From assembly GCA_963971285.1 (NCBI GenBank), contig OZ020250.1:16042499-16106498 (forward strand): 64,000 nt of DNA, written 5' to 3'. A program made the translations under genes and the position numbers. The notes below the pieces were generated by a model. That model saw nothing but the letters and a program-made list of their open reading frames with translations, was not told the DNA's origin and did not search any database. Below, piece after piece: positions 1 to 12,972 of this stretch. This DNA comes from Astropecten irregularis. Lineage: Eukaryota > Echinodermata > Asteroidea > Paxillosida > Astropectinidae. Each line of letters opens with the position of its first letter. Position 1 is the first letter of the stretch.

Positions 1-2480
1 TTTCCTGGGCTTGTTTTTCAATTGACAGATCTTTTTAAGCGGGCGCACTATATTTAAGATGACAACATATCAATTCCTGAGAGGGGAGGTTGTTATTTTT
101 AGAATGGGGAATAGTTGGGGGGCGTAGGGGGAGAGGCAAGAGTGATGTTATTCGCATCACACTTTTAATATCAAAGGGTTTTATTTTGTTCATAGAAGAT
201 CAGCGTGTCTTCATGCAATCTATTTTTAGCGTCAAAGTGCGATGGCTTTTAGGGTATCGAATTGGATTACATATATCAGGAACACGTGAGCAGAAAAATG
301 TTTATCGATGTTGGGCTAAACGGTATTTATTTCGGCCTGTGTCCATTTCTATTTAAAGATGTACATGTACAAATGTACATCCATGCTATTCTTAATGTTA
401 TGGTGAAAAAAATGAAAAACAACCAATCGGACAGATTTAGTCATAAGTGGCTTAGATTTCTGCTTCCATTGACAAAATTGATGCATGGCTCATGTAACAA
501 TGCAAATGACAAATAAATATCGGATTTATGGTCATCAAACAAATTTCTGATCTCAATTTCAAGCTGACCACATGTACTTGATGGGCCTTATCAAACGAGG
601 CAATTTTAACAGGCAACTTGGAGACAATCAACTCAACTGTGTGCTAACGGAAAACTTTGGAATGTTTGGTAGCTAAAACAGACAAATTTCTGACAATGTC
701 TCTTACTACTCCTTTGAAAACTGTGTGAAATTGGAATGCCGCCTTTCTTGAAGATTGCCTGTAAATTGCTTTGCATGACATGGCCCTATGGTTCCTATCC
801 AATTAGGGATATTTTACCTCGCCCTAATCCTCATAGACATTTCAGGAGCCTTCCTGATGTTTCCACAATTTCCACACTTGAAATAAGCCTCTCATATGAC
901 AAAACTAAGAAAGTGGAAAAAACCTCGGGATTAGCGCTGGGACAATATCAAAAGTTTCAACACCCAAAAAATGTAATATCATATGAAAAATTTCCTAAAA
1001 TGATGTACCAAAACCAAAATTTCAAAAATTGTACCTTCCATGTCTATACACTTTTAGACTACCAGTAAATGAAAACATGATTGGTTCTGAAGATAATTTT
1101 ACTAGCAACATTCCTGAAAGCATGGACTTCTGCTTTGGTGGATGAAAATTAAGGAACATTTATCTAAATTATATTTCACTCTCATCGAAGCTATGAGGCT
1201 CTGGCCAATATAAAAATAGTTCATATTGGGAGCAGAAAGTATGCATTAAACAGAAATTCCAGAAAATCCAAAAAAATAATGAGCATGGGAAAAGCAGATG
1301 GAAAGCCAGGGACAATATCTGCATCCTGGATATCAAATTACAGAAATAATTAGGAAACAGCGGCCTTATTATTAGTAAAAACTAAAAACATTGGCAGTTT
1401 AATGACATGAAATGACAGAGGCGGGAAACTCATCAGAGGTAAATCTGGGAACAATTTTTTTCCAAAGCTGCCAAACACACAAGTTTTGTTTCACAGGTAC
1501 AGGGTACCAACCAAAATCCTGTATAATATATTGAAAGCAACTGGTTTTCAGCTGGTTTCAATGTCAACATAGCCTGATTCATATTTGGACAGATTCATAT
1601 TCGAAAATACACATTCTTAAATATTTTTTATGACCCTCAGTAATGTTGGTAACTTGTTAAATTATAAAATGAATCAAACCTTTTCCCTGTAATTCAGAAA
1701 GTACTTGTTCACATATAAAAACATTTTTTACCAAATCTGCACGTTTTTAATAATAAATTGCAAAAATCGCTGATTTTACCAGAAATATACATTTTTTGAC
1801 AATTTCGTTTTTTTATCTGAATCTTGCAAAGAAAAGATACAATATGTAAAGATTTCTGTTTGACATTTTTCCCTCTCCCATGGAGAATTGCCCATATCAA
1901 GTAGACTATTGTGCAGTGCATTGATTAGCAGAAATATTTCAACAATAATACCGATAAATAATTTCCGTATTTTCTTCTTACAAGTACCGTATTTCTTCAT
2001 TTACCAAGAGAAGAGAAAGCCCTCCCTTCCTGCCTACCTGCCTCCCTTGTTTACTTACTGGGTGATATCTAATGAATAATTTACGGCAGGGTAAATCTCG
2101 GCATGATCAAGGTTACTGTTGCGTGACGGAGGAAGATTTGATTGCTTTCAAGATGTTGAAACAGTAGACATGGGTGGAGTCATATAAGATTTACAGAATA
2201 ATGTTTTGCGGATATTTCTTCTTCATTGTTATTTTAAAAAGATTGTTTCTGTATCTGTAATGTCATAAATATTTAGTACATTAATTATGGGTACAAATGG
2301 CAGAGGGGGGCAGCGAGGCTTATGAAATAATTATTTTTCTAGATAATAGTGAAAGCATATAGGCTGTTAAGTTGTGCAATTCTGTTGTGAAGTTGTGCAA
2401 TTAATAACCGGATGTTAACTCAATACTCCTATCTGTACACTTTGGACTTTGGCCTCCTGCAAAAGAAGACGGACCAAAGC
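1..2480. other. Non-coding region, AT-rich, no gene seen
   Basis: No ORF here resembles a known protein or has convincing splice borders. The longest open frame (736-1068, plus) has low-complexity, AT-driven composition. The stretch holds ordinary AT-rich intergenic or intronic sequence with scattered TACATGTA words, for example around 361-370. Confidence 0.6.
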
Positions 2481-2880
2481 ATACTGGCCCCATTACTCCC
2501 CAGATACTGGCCAAATACTAGCCAGAACTGGCTAGATACTTGTCAAATACCGGCCAAATACTAGCCAGATACTAACTGGATACTGATAATACATGTAGAT
2601 GCTTGTCAAATACTAGCTGGATACTGGCTAGATACTTGGCAAATACTGGCCAAATACTAGCCAGATACTGACTGGATACTGATGTACATGTAGATGCTTG
2701 TCAAATACTAGCCGGATACTGACTAGATACTTGGCAAATACTGGCCAAATACTAGCCAGGTACTAACCTGATACAGGCTTAGATGCTTGTCAAATACTAG
2801 CCTGATACTGGCCAGATCCTAGCCAGATACTGGCTTCAATACTTGTCGAAAACTGGACAAATGCTAGCCAGATACTGGCC
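2481..2880. repeat. Tandem repeat with ~95-bp higher-order units
   Basis: A short motif of about 11 bp (variants of AGATACTGGCC / AAATACTAGCC) is repeated throughout. Longer units beginning CCAAATACTAGCCAG start at 2554, 2650 and 2744, so the higher-order period is 94-96 bp. A partial unit starts at 2511. Copies diverge by point changes, and the last third is more degenerate. It has no coding capacity that I credit. Confidence 0.85.
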
Positions 2881-3086
2881 GTCTCCAGGAAAAGGCCAAA
2901 GAATACAGGGCAGTAATAAATACACATCAATAATTTTGCAAAATTTACTTCAGTCCAAGTTTATTCGCGGGATGTTTCCCTCTGATGTGTACCCAAACCT
3001 GGCATCCTACATGTACATAGCGACCTCAAGAGTCCTGCATAGCGCCCTCACTAGACATAAGGTTCTTATGGAAAATACATCTAGAG

Positions 3087-3418
3087 CAGGGGTGGGCAAC
3101 GTACGGCCCGCCATTGGTTTTTGTGCGGTCCGCGAGACGCATCCAGTAAGAACAAAAATGGTATGTGCTTCACACAGCACGGTACGGTATAAACACAAAG
3201 AACGAGCTAGCTCCGAGTTTGTGATGTGCCTAAAATTTATGCTTTGACAAGTTTTCACAAACAAAGCTCAGTTGTCAGGTTGTGTTCCTTAGTGGGGTTG
3301 CCCTCTAAGAAAATCCTTGTTACTGAATGTTTGAAATTGAAAGTGCATTGTTGATCATAGTGCGGCCCGCCAAATTTTCCATTCCTCGTTTCTGATTCAT
3401 AAAGGTTGCCCACCCCTG
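3087..3418. mobile_element. Non-autonomous hAT-like DNA transposon with 8-bp TSD
   Basis: The ends are inverted copies beginning CAGGGGTGGGCAAC and ending GTTGCCCACCCCTG. The element is flanked by the exact 8-bp duplication ATCTAGAG at 3079-3086 and 3419-3426. Eight-bp duplications and CAGGGGTGGGCAAC-type ends are typical of the hAT superfamily. The 332-bp body includes GCGGCCCGCC-type subterminal motifs. It is too short for a transposase, so it is a non-autonomous copy. Open frames inside it are by-products. Confidence 0.88.
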
Positions 3419-3426
3419 ATCTAGAG

Positions 3427-4593
3427 CCAATATCTTCCCATGGGACATTATTCCACCCCACTAACTAATCACCTGCAAATAATGACTACATTATAAAGAG
3501 TACAAATAATCACCACCCAATGGGGGTCATCGACCTTGTTAGCAGGGAAATTGATAACTGGTGATAAGAAAACGCCCAACCACGTTGTAACTAGTCCAGT
3601 ATGGCTTCTTTTTCCTCCATCAGCCCAGGTTTACAACAATTTTAGCCCACCCAACCCTCTGCCTGATAATTTGGAAGGTCGGATGGGTTATCTAATTTTT
3701 GGCTATGGTTCACACTACGGGCAGTTGTTTTGGGTTTTTTGGGGGGGGGGGCGGGGGGTTGAGGGGGGCAGAGTTGAGGAACGAGGATATTATTCAAAGG
3801 TACGCTTGTATTTTTCTGTTTATCTGTCAGATTGCTCTAGGTTTTTGTATCAACGTTCTCAAAAGATCCAGTCTCTACTCACTCAATTCTGTATGTCAAG
3901 ATCAGAACAGAGAGGCACACAAAACTAGTGTTCCGCTTTCCTCTAAATGTTGCTTTGTTTTTAAATTAAGAACACAGATTTAACTTGAGTTATAGGCCTA
4001 CTGGGGCAGGCAATAAAGTTGTTTGTCAAGGTGGTGAGACAGTTTTGTTAATAGAGAAATTTAAATGTCCATATCATCTTCCAAGGGCATCGAGGCAATG
4101 ACCAGGGGCACTCAGGCAATCGCCTTGGTGGATTTTAGTAAAGTTCCTGCCCTGATAACATCACTCATAGTCTATTTCCTTTGGATCATTGAAAACCAGG
4201 AAAGAAAATTCATGGGGCAACAAAATGGCCGCAAATGGCAACTTTTTACAACAGATCGCATCCACTTGCAACACTCACCTGAACGTGTAGCCGGTAGAGT
4301 CACCAGTCTGTTACTAGCTTTCCATATGATTAAACACTGCAAATGAAAGAAATAGGGAGAAGATACAATGTAATGAAAACGTAATGAAAGAGCTTAGGGC
4401 CCAAAAAATACTTCATCTCAAGAGATACGGCACAGTGTACGTACTTAACAGCTCCATGAAATTGCCCCCTGACTAAAAGCAATTACCGGTAAGCATGATA
4501 TATTCCAAGTCATTATTTTGGTTGAGGGCAGTTTGCAGCAGTTTATTACTTGTAGTTGTAGTGACCAACAATAAAATGAGTTAAATAAAAACT
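3427..4593. other. Non-coding region, no gene seen
   Basis: Contains a G run at about 3741-3755 and AT-rich sequence. Frames at 3536-3928 and 4065-4346 (plus) have no recognisable domain and no convincing exon borders. The segment at 4475-4560 (CTGACTAAAAGCAATTA, AAGCATGATATATT) recurs near 5080-5100 and 5847-5910, so it is part of a dispersed repeat. Confidence 0.5.
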
Positions 4594-4792
4594 GGACTGT
4601 GCACTCTGTGCGTGACATCTGAACCATGGCCGGCACCATTGTCTAAAACCAAACAAGGGCAAACGCGCGCATCCTGTTTCAGATTGTGCGTACATATGTT
4701 TACCCTGGTTCGTGCGCGCAGCACTGTGCATAAAATAAGGGATGTTCCACACATTGCGTCACCCGTCGCGTCACGCACAGTGCGCACAGTTC
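4594..4792. mobile_element. Probable MITE with CpG-rich inverted ends
   Basis: GGACTGTGCACTCTGTGCGTGAC-like sequence at the left end is matched in inverted form at 4770-4792 (GTCACGCACAGTGCGCACAG). The right part overlaps a second inverted repeat, AAATAAGGGATGTT (about 4735) against AACATCCCGGTACCTTATTT (to 4819). The borders are therefore uncertain and no target duplication was identified. Confidence 0.5.
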
Positions 4793-5653
4793 ACCGAGTA
4801 ACATCCCGGTACCTTATTTGGACTCTACTGCGGCTGCTCAGTCACCCCAGGAAAGATGACGGCTGCCCGTTCACGCTGGAGTGCAGACAATGCATACGTT
4901 GAATACGAAGCGCAAACTCTAGTTTTTTATTTAACTCTATGGGGTGTATACATGTATGCATGTGTACCTTTAAAACACAACTTCGCACAATCAAATTTAG
5001 ACTACACACCACCCCTACATCTATTTTTTATGAATGAAATATACAATGTCTGTATGTTTTGGCCTTCAGTTTACTATTCCTGACTAAAAGCAATTAGGTT
5101 GCTTTCACCTCATGTACACATGCCTGTATTATTGTACAGGTTAAGATGTACCACAATTTCAGCGATGGCTAGCAGACAATGCTGTGAGCTTATGCAGCAC
5201 ATTACATGTGCATGAGCACGAACGGGAGTTAAGTCCTATGTGTTCAGCTAATGCAGATACATGTACAACCAGCATGCTGAACTGTGCCTGTACATATGCA
5301 CATTGTACAGTATCCCTGAGATGTTTTAGTCTCTATATTGATAGTGTTATAAATGCAGCACAGTTTTTAATTTAACACTAAGGCTTATGTCACACAAAGC
5401 AAGGACAATTTAAGTCTTTCATGAGTCAAAATTAAACAATATCTAGTACACTGAATGTCTTCCCTAAACTCCCCAGACTATAAAAAACACTTGCTATGTC
5501 ACATGATTCAAAGCAAGCTTTTGCTTAGTTACATACTGTACATGTAACAGACATATTGCACCAATGTATTGCTCATAACGGATAAGAATGGCACACAGGA
5601 ACCAGTGCAATTCAGAGATGGGCATCGCTATGCAAAAGCTTATCCGGAATCAT

Positions 5654-5754
5654 GTGCCATAGCAACAGTGTCTTTAGTCTGGGAAATTCAAACTGAGGTG
5701 GTTATGTGCAATGAAAGAAGTCTGTGTACCAGATACTTTTCGGATTTAACTCGC
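5654..5754. repeat. Dispersed repeat copy, uninterrupted (empty site)
   Basis: GCCATAGCAACAGTGTCTTTAGTC through ATGTGCAATGAAAGAAGTCTGTGT to TTTAACTCGCC matches two halves found at 21,423-21,468 and 22,004-22,053. Here the halves are joined at about 5701 without an insert, so this copy shows the pre-insertion state. Confidence 0.75.
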
Positions 5755-6990
5755 CAAAAATCAGTTCAAAACAATTTTCAAGCAGAAATAACATTCACCT
5801 TTAAATGTCTTAGCTAGGATCAAAATGTCTCTCCCCCTTTTACTAAGCATGATATATTTCAGGTTATTATGTTTAGTTGATGAGCTGTTTACAGCAGTTT
5901 ATTACTAGTACCTTTCATTTTCCATAAAATCTTCTTGGAGATATTGAGAGAATAATATCCGTGCTGCAAACATTTTGCAGAAAGTTTGTAGAAATTGTCC
6001 AAGGGAGATCCCAACTACACTTTCATGTGAACTGTAAAAGTATTGCATTGGTTTGTCACCCATTTCTCTTGTGTCTCAGATGGCTGAGAAACAAACTTTT
6101 AAAATTTCAAATAATTGTTGCATCCAATAAAGTGCGTGAGCCTTTCTGTAATCTTAGCTAATACTTATCATGTGCTTTCTCTCTGAACACAATGTCTGAC
6201 AATGGATGCTCTGATTTCCAAAAAAAAAGAAAAAGAAAATGAAAACAATTGCTTTATTATACTCATTTCATGGATTTTATGTACAATGTCTAATTTTCTA
6301 GGACAAACACGAACATCTGCTTTCGTTCAACAGGAACAGGCATACATGTTTTTATATGTAAACCGGTATATAATTTGTTGCATGTGTCCCTTGTAATAAA
6401 GGCCTGCACATTATACGAATGTACTTTTTTCACCTAATAACCTTTATTATGAATGCAGTTTTTCCACGGACGTTAACATACAATTTGGTTTTTTTTTCTC
6501 CTTTCAAACTGAAATGAAATTATCGATCTCTTTGCTGTCATAGAAAGTCATAATAATGTTAATTAGGTATCATTAATAATGCACGGTTTGTTTACCTACG
6601 ATTACAATGCGAGTTGGACTGACCTGGGTGTAGTATAAATAAGCAATGGTTCGTGCACAGTACAGCTTCAAGCATGTAGGGCCTACATTTATTGACCAGT
6701 ACAAAGTACCATGTACATGTGTACAGAACGGTATCTACATGTATTTGTATGACTGTATGTACATGTATGTATGCACATTTTTGTTTGGATACAATTCCAT
6801 TTTGCAGACACACTTGTGTAAATAAAATTCCTTTCACAAATGTATTACCGATACAGTGCATAATTAATACTAATAATATGCTCACATTTGTGGATTTCCT
6901 TTGCCTTTACATGTTGCTGAATCAATTGATGTTGAAATGATAGTTTAAGGGGGAGAGTGGAAGTGTGAGGGACTCGTTCTCATGGACCCT
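5755..6990. other. Non-coding region, no gene seen
   Basis: AT-rich sequence with several TACATGTA words (6713-6770). ORFs on both strands at 6592-6940 are driven by this CA/TG-rich palindromic composition and are not credited as genes. Confidence 0.5.
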
Positions 6991-6995
6991 TTCAA

Positions 6996-7690
6996 TCCCA
7001 AGATATCCCGGATTACATGTATGTCCTCTGCATCTGATCCCATGTACGCCCAGGATATCCCAGATTAGGGCGAATTTTGAACCCACATTCTGGGCTATGG
7101 TGCCAACTGCACCCAGAATATCCCAGATTATGTTGTACAATGAACCAAAAATGTCCCATATTATCGTGTACAGTGAACCAAGAATATGGTGAACATTAAA
7201 CCCAGGATATCCCAGATTATGGTGAACATTAAACTCAGGATATCCCAGATTATGGTGAACATTAAACTCAGAATATCCCAGGTTATGGTGCCCACTGCAC
7301 CCAGAATATCCCAGATTATGGTGTACAATGAACCAAAAATATCCCAGATTATGGTGTACAATGAACTGAGGATAACCCAAATTATGGCGAACATTGGACC
7401 CAGGATATCCCAGATTATGGTGTACGATGAACCTAGGATATCCCAGAGGTGTACGATGAACCTAGGATATCCCAGATTATGGCGAACATTGAACCCTGGA
7501 TAGACTGGGCTACGGTTAAACAATGAAGCATCTATCCTAGGTTATAGTGGGGTATCCTGGGTTATGGTAAACAATGCACCCGGCCATGATATCACGGGTT
7601 ACGGTGCCTACTCCATCTGGGATATCCAGAGTAATGCACCCAAGATATTACAGATTACAACAGACATTGAACCCATGATATCCAAGTTTA
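6996..7690. repeat. 33-bp minisatellite (about 20 units), open on both strands
   Basis: The unit is CCCAGGATATCCCAGATTATGG plus GTGAACATTAAA or close variants. Successive units start at 7201 and 7234, a period of exactly 33 bp. The core from about 7105 to 7500 is the most regular, and both edges decay. Because 33 is a multiple of three, several frames stay open and give 11-residue repeats on both strands (for example RISQIMVNIKP on plus and GYPGFNVHHNL on minus). This comes from the array and is not good evidence for a protein. Confidence 0.9.
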
Positions 7691-8689
7691 AAAATGGTTC
7701 ATCAAAGTCATTACATCACCACACACAAACTCTCTATCCCCTGTACCTACACACATTAATGTACTGTATGGAAGTATAAAAAGGGCTTACGTATTACCTT
7801 GTACATGTAGTTGACGTTTTACACAAAGCAAATGCACTGTTACATGTATCACGGTTCTACATGAGCAATGCAGGCTGGAACAAACGTGTAGTCTTGTACA
7901 GTGCAGTACAATATATGCAAGATCAATCAAAAACAATCAACAAGGATCAACAATGCATTTGTAAGAGCACAGCAACATCAACATCATCATCAGTAATGAG
8001 CGTATTGTACAAATTCCAAATCCGATCTCGCTCTCTGCAGTCACCGCCAGGGCCGGGCTTCGTGGTCTATCAATTCCTGACAACGTTCCTCTCCCTAGAT
8101 ATAGAAATCCTGTCCGTCTGCTATTTTACAATGCACATTTGGCGACAGTGCACTATCGATGATGCAGAAACTACACATAGGCTTGAGAGCACAGCACTCA
8201 AGCCATGGTTTCCCTGTCTGTGATGCCCGACGTTTGATGCTCAAGTGTTAAATTTGACCATGTCTAGCATTCTCTTGTCGGGATCTTTTTTCTTGTAACA
8301 GTTTTGTTGGTTTTCAGCCTTCAGCAGAGTGTGTGGTTATACCAACGTATGCATTCATGTCGACTCCTAGACGCAGCATTAGTGATTTGGGAGTTCATGA
8401 ATGCTGACACAAAACCTTCCGAGCCGTCCTGCCCAACGTCCGCGCCAGTCTTTGCGTTTATGAATGCCGGTGTTCTACATATCTCCTATATAGGGTTGTC
8501 CTGCATGCGTGTACATGTACACACACTGCTTATCATGTCTTGTGGATCTATGCATGTGCAGACGGCAGGCGAGTGACACACTCATCACACACACACAGCA
8601 CAGCACAGCGGTGTACACTGCTCAACAATCCTCTTTATAATGAGGTTGGCTGGCTGGCTGTCAGCCCTGTTACCAACAGCACAGAACCA
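7691..8689. other. Non-coding region, no gene seen
   Basis: ORFs at 7861-8223 and 8304-8576 (plus) have no recognisable domain. Base composition becomes less AT-rich towards the right, leading into the motif-rich segment at 8.69-8.9 kb. Confidence 0.4.
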
Positions 8690-8905
8690 TCCTCTCTGTC
8701 TCTCTCAGCTCTCTCTCCCTGACTGGCTTCTCGTTTGACGTTGTCGATGATGTCACACCCGACTTGCTCTCGACCTCTGGGCCAGCCCCGGCTGCTAGCA
8801 ACCGAACACGCCACCCGAGCTCAACCTCGCTGATGTCATTAGTGCTGAGCCAAACACATTTGCGGGGCCGGGATATTGCCGGCTATTGATTCGCTGAGCC
8901 TTTTG
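8690..8905. promoter_or_regulatory. Candidate regulatory segment, GC-rich with CRE-like sites
   Basis: A locally GC-richer stretch contains two TGATGTCA sites (CRE/AP-1-like, at about 8749 and 8833) and GCTAGCAACC, which resembles half of an RFX X-box. It is followed by a CA dinucleotide repeat (about 8919-8937). No adjacent coding exon was found, so promoter or enhancer function is only a suggestion. Confidence 0.3.
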
Positions 8906-8916
8906 CTAGACTATTG

Positions 8917-8938
8917 AACACACACACACACACACACA
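8917..8938. repeat. CA dinucleotide microsatellite
   Basis: A run of alternating A and C of about 20 bp, followed by an A/G-rich and poly-A stretch to 8972. Confidence 0.9.
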
Positions 8939-8972
8939 AAAAGATGACGAGGAAGAAGAAGAAAAAAAAAAA

Positions 8973-11900
8973 CTAGAGCCTGCGTCAGGCCATAACAAAT
9001 CACACACGACTGCAGTGACATTTATAAGTGCTAAAGATAGAAATCTGCTACATACAGTACCCACTGGGGTATTTCAATAGAACAATACAAGTGGGAAAAT
9101 ATGTAAATAGATTTCATACCCTATGTCTAAAATAAGCAGTTTTTATTTTGGAATGGGGAAATATTACTTCTAATTCCGGCCAGCAATTTTGGGTTACAAT
9201 TATTAAAAGGTAAAAACATCCCCACTGTAAATATACTGTATGTTCCGTTTGCGTTCATTGATGCACGATATGACATCAGAAAGTTCACCCGGTTCATAGA
9301 GGAACTGTGAAATGGACTAGATCTTTAAATGTCATTAGGCACAAGACTCATGATCAATAACACAATAACGAGGCACAGCAAACCGCAAAAGAATGACTTG
9401 GTGAAACAAATGAGCTGCAATGCATTCCGACTCTGAACTCTGCTCAATTATCTCATTGGCATTTTTAAAACTGAAATTTTCATTTAAAAATTTAAATGCA
9501 TTGGAAAAGGCAAACAACCAAAAAATGAATTGCCGCATTTAGAGCCAAAAGAGAGGATTCGCAAGGGAATGGATACGGTTAGCATGCCGGATACATCTCC
9601 AGTATCTTTGTACTTATGACATGTATGACATCAAAGTTTTACATCATCGAGGCACGGATATCTTGCTTGCTGCACGTAAGTATTAAACGCGTAGCGAATT
9701 CTAGTCTTCTCGTAATTCTCTGTTCATTTTTCGTCATGTGCATGATTAGATTAAAAAGAAAGGATTTGCTGAACATGAATATGTCATTTCTACGCATTTC
9801 AAAACTTAAGAATAAGAGAAAATAAGCCTGAAAGTCAGGTACAAAAGTGGTTCTCCGTTGTCGGAAATAGACTTCACTTTTGCGAAACATCGGATCGGCT
9901 GTTGACGTTTACGGATAGCTTAACGTACGCGTATATGTATTCGTTCACATGTGAAACCTCTCTAGTGTCATTGAAAAAACAGATTTCAATTTCAAACTGC
10001 TAATTTTATGAGGCCAAGGTTACTTTTGTTGCCCAAACCTAAAGAAATTCATCAGGGATGAAATGAGTTAATCAATGTAGATGTAACAATAATAGAAATA
10101 ATAAAAGGCGAGCCAAAGATACCATTAAAACTTTGAAAACAATTTCAAGAAAAAATTAAAAATTAAATTAAAACCAGACAAAGAAAGACACACGTTATGT
10201 GCCATGAAAATTTCAAACCCCTCCAAAAAACTAAAAACCCCACAAATTCTGACATTTCCCACAGAACCACCACATAAATCTTCGTCCTTCAAGGAAAATA
10301 AAAAAAAAGATGCAGAGCTATAATATAACAACTGCAAATTCCGAGGGATAGCCTACCCATCAGTGCTCAGGGTTTTAACCTTTTGCAAAGTGATGCGGTA
10401 GTCCTAACCATCTGCCAACGGTGCTTGGTATCTCTTCAAGCCATCTCGCCTGAATCAATACTCATTTCCGTCCTTGGCGGTTTCTTCTTCTCATTCTTCT
10501 TTTTCATTTTTTTTTTTTTTTTTGGCTCCAACATTCTCTGGGACATCACAGCATGAACTGGTTGCCCTTTCGAAGAGAGAGTTTCCTTCTCTTTCTGTCG
10601 TTCTTTTTTTTTTTTTTTGGGGGGGGGCACCTTTAATAGCTAAATTCCCAAGGCATCTCGGGTTGTCTTTATTCTAACTGCAGGTATTAAAACACTGAGT
10701 AGTACATGAACCAATGGGGAGGGAGTAGAGTACCATTGACAATGTAAAGGGTGCATGTCAGTAAAAGTACACGATGTAGAAAGAGAGGCTACAACATGTG
10801 TATGGCCTTGTCCCAATGGACCCTTCCGGCCTGTCAATCAAACTGTGCGCATTGGCCAATTGGAGGGCACCTTTTAATCAGGTGACCACGAAAGCCTCGG
10901 TCAAACTCGGTCACATGCGGTATGTATTAAAAACATACACGTGGGCGGGGCTTAAGAGCAAAGCCGGAACGGTCCATTGTTTGGCTGTGGCTGCTGTCTA
11001 CGACCGTGGCTGTAACTGCGTCTTTGAACTGGATTCAGCCAGTAGAATTGGGATGCGCCTTCTGACCACGTAGGCGCGCCCTCAATAGATGATTTGAATC
11101 CATGTTTACAAGTATACAAATGCTGAGGTCGGCGCAGTCACAAAGTCGTCTTCCTTTGTGGTTTGATATTTGGCGATCGAAGCCAGACAATTGGGACGCG
11201 GCAGCAAAATGGCCAATTGTCCCAGCCCGTCAATTGGGACATGGCCATCACAGGATCATCCCCAAAGGAATTTCAGACACAACTCTCATATTCTTTTCCT
11301 AATTTCCTTTTTGTTTATAAAACCTACTGTACAATCCCTCCCCCCCAAAAAAAAAAAAATTACCACTTTCAAAATTACAACAACATTTCAGTAAAAAAAA
11401 ATATTTAAGGTACTGTAGTGTATTTGGAACTATGCATTTTCCCTGAGATTCTTTGCTGTTGCTAGCGGCAACTTGTCAAAATGAAAACAAAATCTATGCA
11501 TTATCATCCAAGGTTTATATCCCCAGAGGTGTCCTTTGAACATTTTGTTTGCTGTGTTGAATATCCTACGCCATCTGCAGTTTACATAATATTCACGTAT
11601 GCATGAAGAGTATTTTGCAAATTCATTCAGACGCCCTGTCCAAATTAGGATGATATCTTCAGATTCTGGCAGAAATTGTGCCTTCTACACTGGCATAAGG
11701 TCTACCGTAATAAGAAAGAATTTATTTCAGGCAGGAGCTGATGGCATGATAAGTCAGGATGTACATTACAGTGTATAACGACCAGTCTCGCAGTTTGGAC
11801 CAAGACTTGGGGTCATCTAGCAAAGCAGATAACTATAACATATCTATCATCCTTTATTACGACAAATTAACATTGTTGTGTCCAAGAGTGTTCAGCATCC

Positions 11901-12969
11901 ACCATGATCATTAACGACAACATTCTTTCTTTTTTTCTAAACTGTAGAAATTGTTTCTTTTTTCTTGTAGTTGTTAAAATCTCCCTGCAGTTGGCAATTC
12001 CATGGCAGATGGATTAGTTTAATCAAACTGAAATGAAACATTTGTTTACTATTGGTGGACACGTTTGGATCTGTGCAATGTGTCTCGCATATCATGAATA
12101 AATCACACATAATTTACATATCAATAAATTGTGTCATATGTTTGGGGGACAGGTTTGAGAGAACTGCACAGCCAGATCAGAAAAAACTCTGACTTTGTCT
12201 GATATCTGAACCAATGCACGTTTGTTTTGAAAATGCGATTACACACGAGACGTGTGGAGTCAGTGAAAGAAGAAATATACATAAAAGGTTCATTTCATGA
12301 TTTATTTAGGACTTGTTGTGACTTGTTGTGAATGCTAACAATGGTTGCTACGGGGAGGTGATGTGTGATAGCGTTTGTATAATGTACATGTAACATGTAT
12401 GTAACAGCTGGTGAATCTCCCACAATGTGAATGAGGCGTCCATTGTGGTGAAGGAGAGGATTTCATTAAATGCTGGAAAATTCTACCCAAACGGGCTGGC
12501 ACAATCAAATATAAAGTGGCTTTTCAACTGAATATAAAAATCCCACATAATCACAGATCAATACCTAAGAGAAGCAGACACAACGTCACAAAAACCAAAA
12601 TGACTGGATAAACCTTAGTAATTATGCAAATGAGCAATTTTAGATAATATACACATGGTACTTCCATTGTTGTGATCTTTAGAGCAGCAGTTTTTAAATA
12701 CACGTAACTTTTGTTAAGATTTACCTTGCAATATTGAACAGTGGTGGTGCAAAACGTAAAATGGATTTCAGTTAAAAATGACTAAAGAATTGTACCGGTA
12801 AATTATGGAATTGGTTGGTGATGGCTTTTGGAAGAGAGCATTCATTTTGGTCATCTAATGTTGTTTTTAGAGTTTAGGCATATCACAAAACAAGATTGTG
12901 ACAATTTCAAAGAAACTGTCATTCCGACTTTTCACAGAACAATTGGGTTCCTCTTTTTCATTTGAGCAC
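8973..12969. other. Non-coding region, no gene seen
   Basis: Mostly AT-rich, with poly-T tracts at 10,507-10,523 and 10,606-10,618 and a C/A run at 11,338-11,360. 10,790-11,250 is GC-richer and has repeated CAATTGGGAC / CCAATTGTCCC words, but no exon is supported. Confidence 0.5.
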
Positions 12970-12972
12970 TTA

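Noticed and set aside
3007-3461. ORFs with conserved-looking GNVRPA / GNLYESE frames
   Set aside because: They lie in the hAT-like element and run through its terminal repeats. At 332 bp it cannot carry a transposase.
6922-7523. Overlapping repetitive ORFs on both strands (up to 152 codons)
   Set aside because: They come from the 33-bp tandem array, whose period is a multiple of three. No start, splice or family evidence supports a protein.
10436-10630. Lysine-rich minus-strand ORF
   Set aside because: Produced by poly-T and TTC-rich low-complexity tracts.
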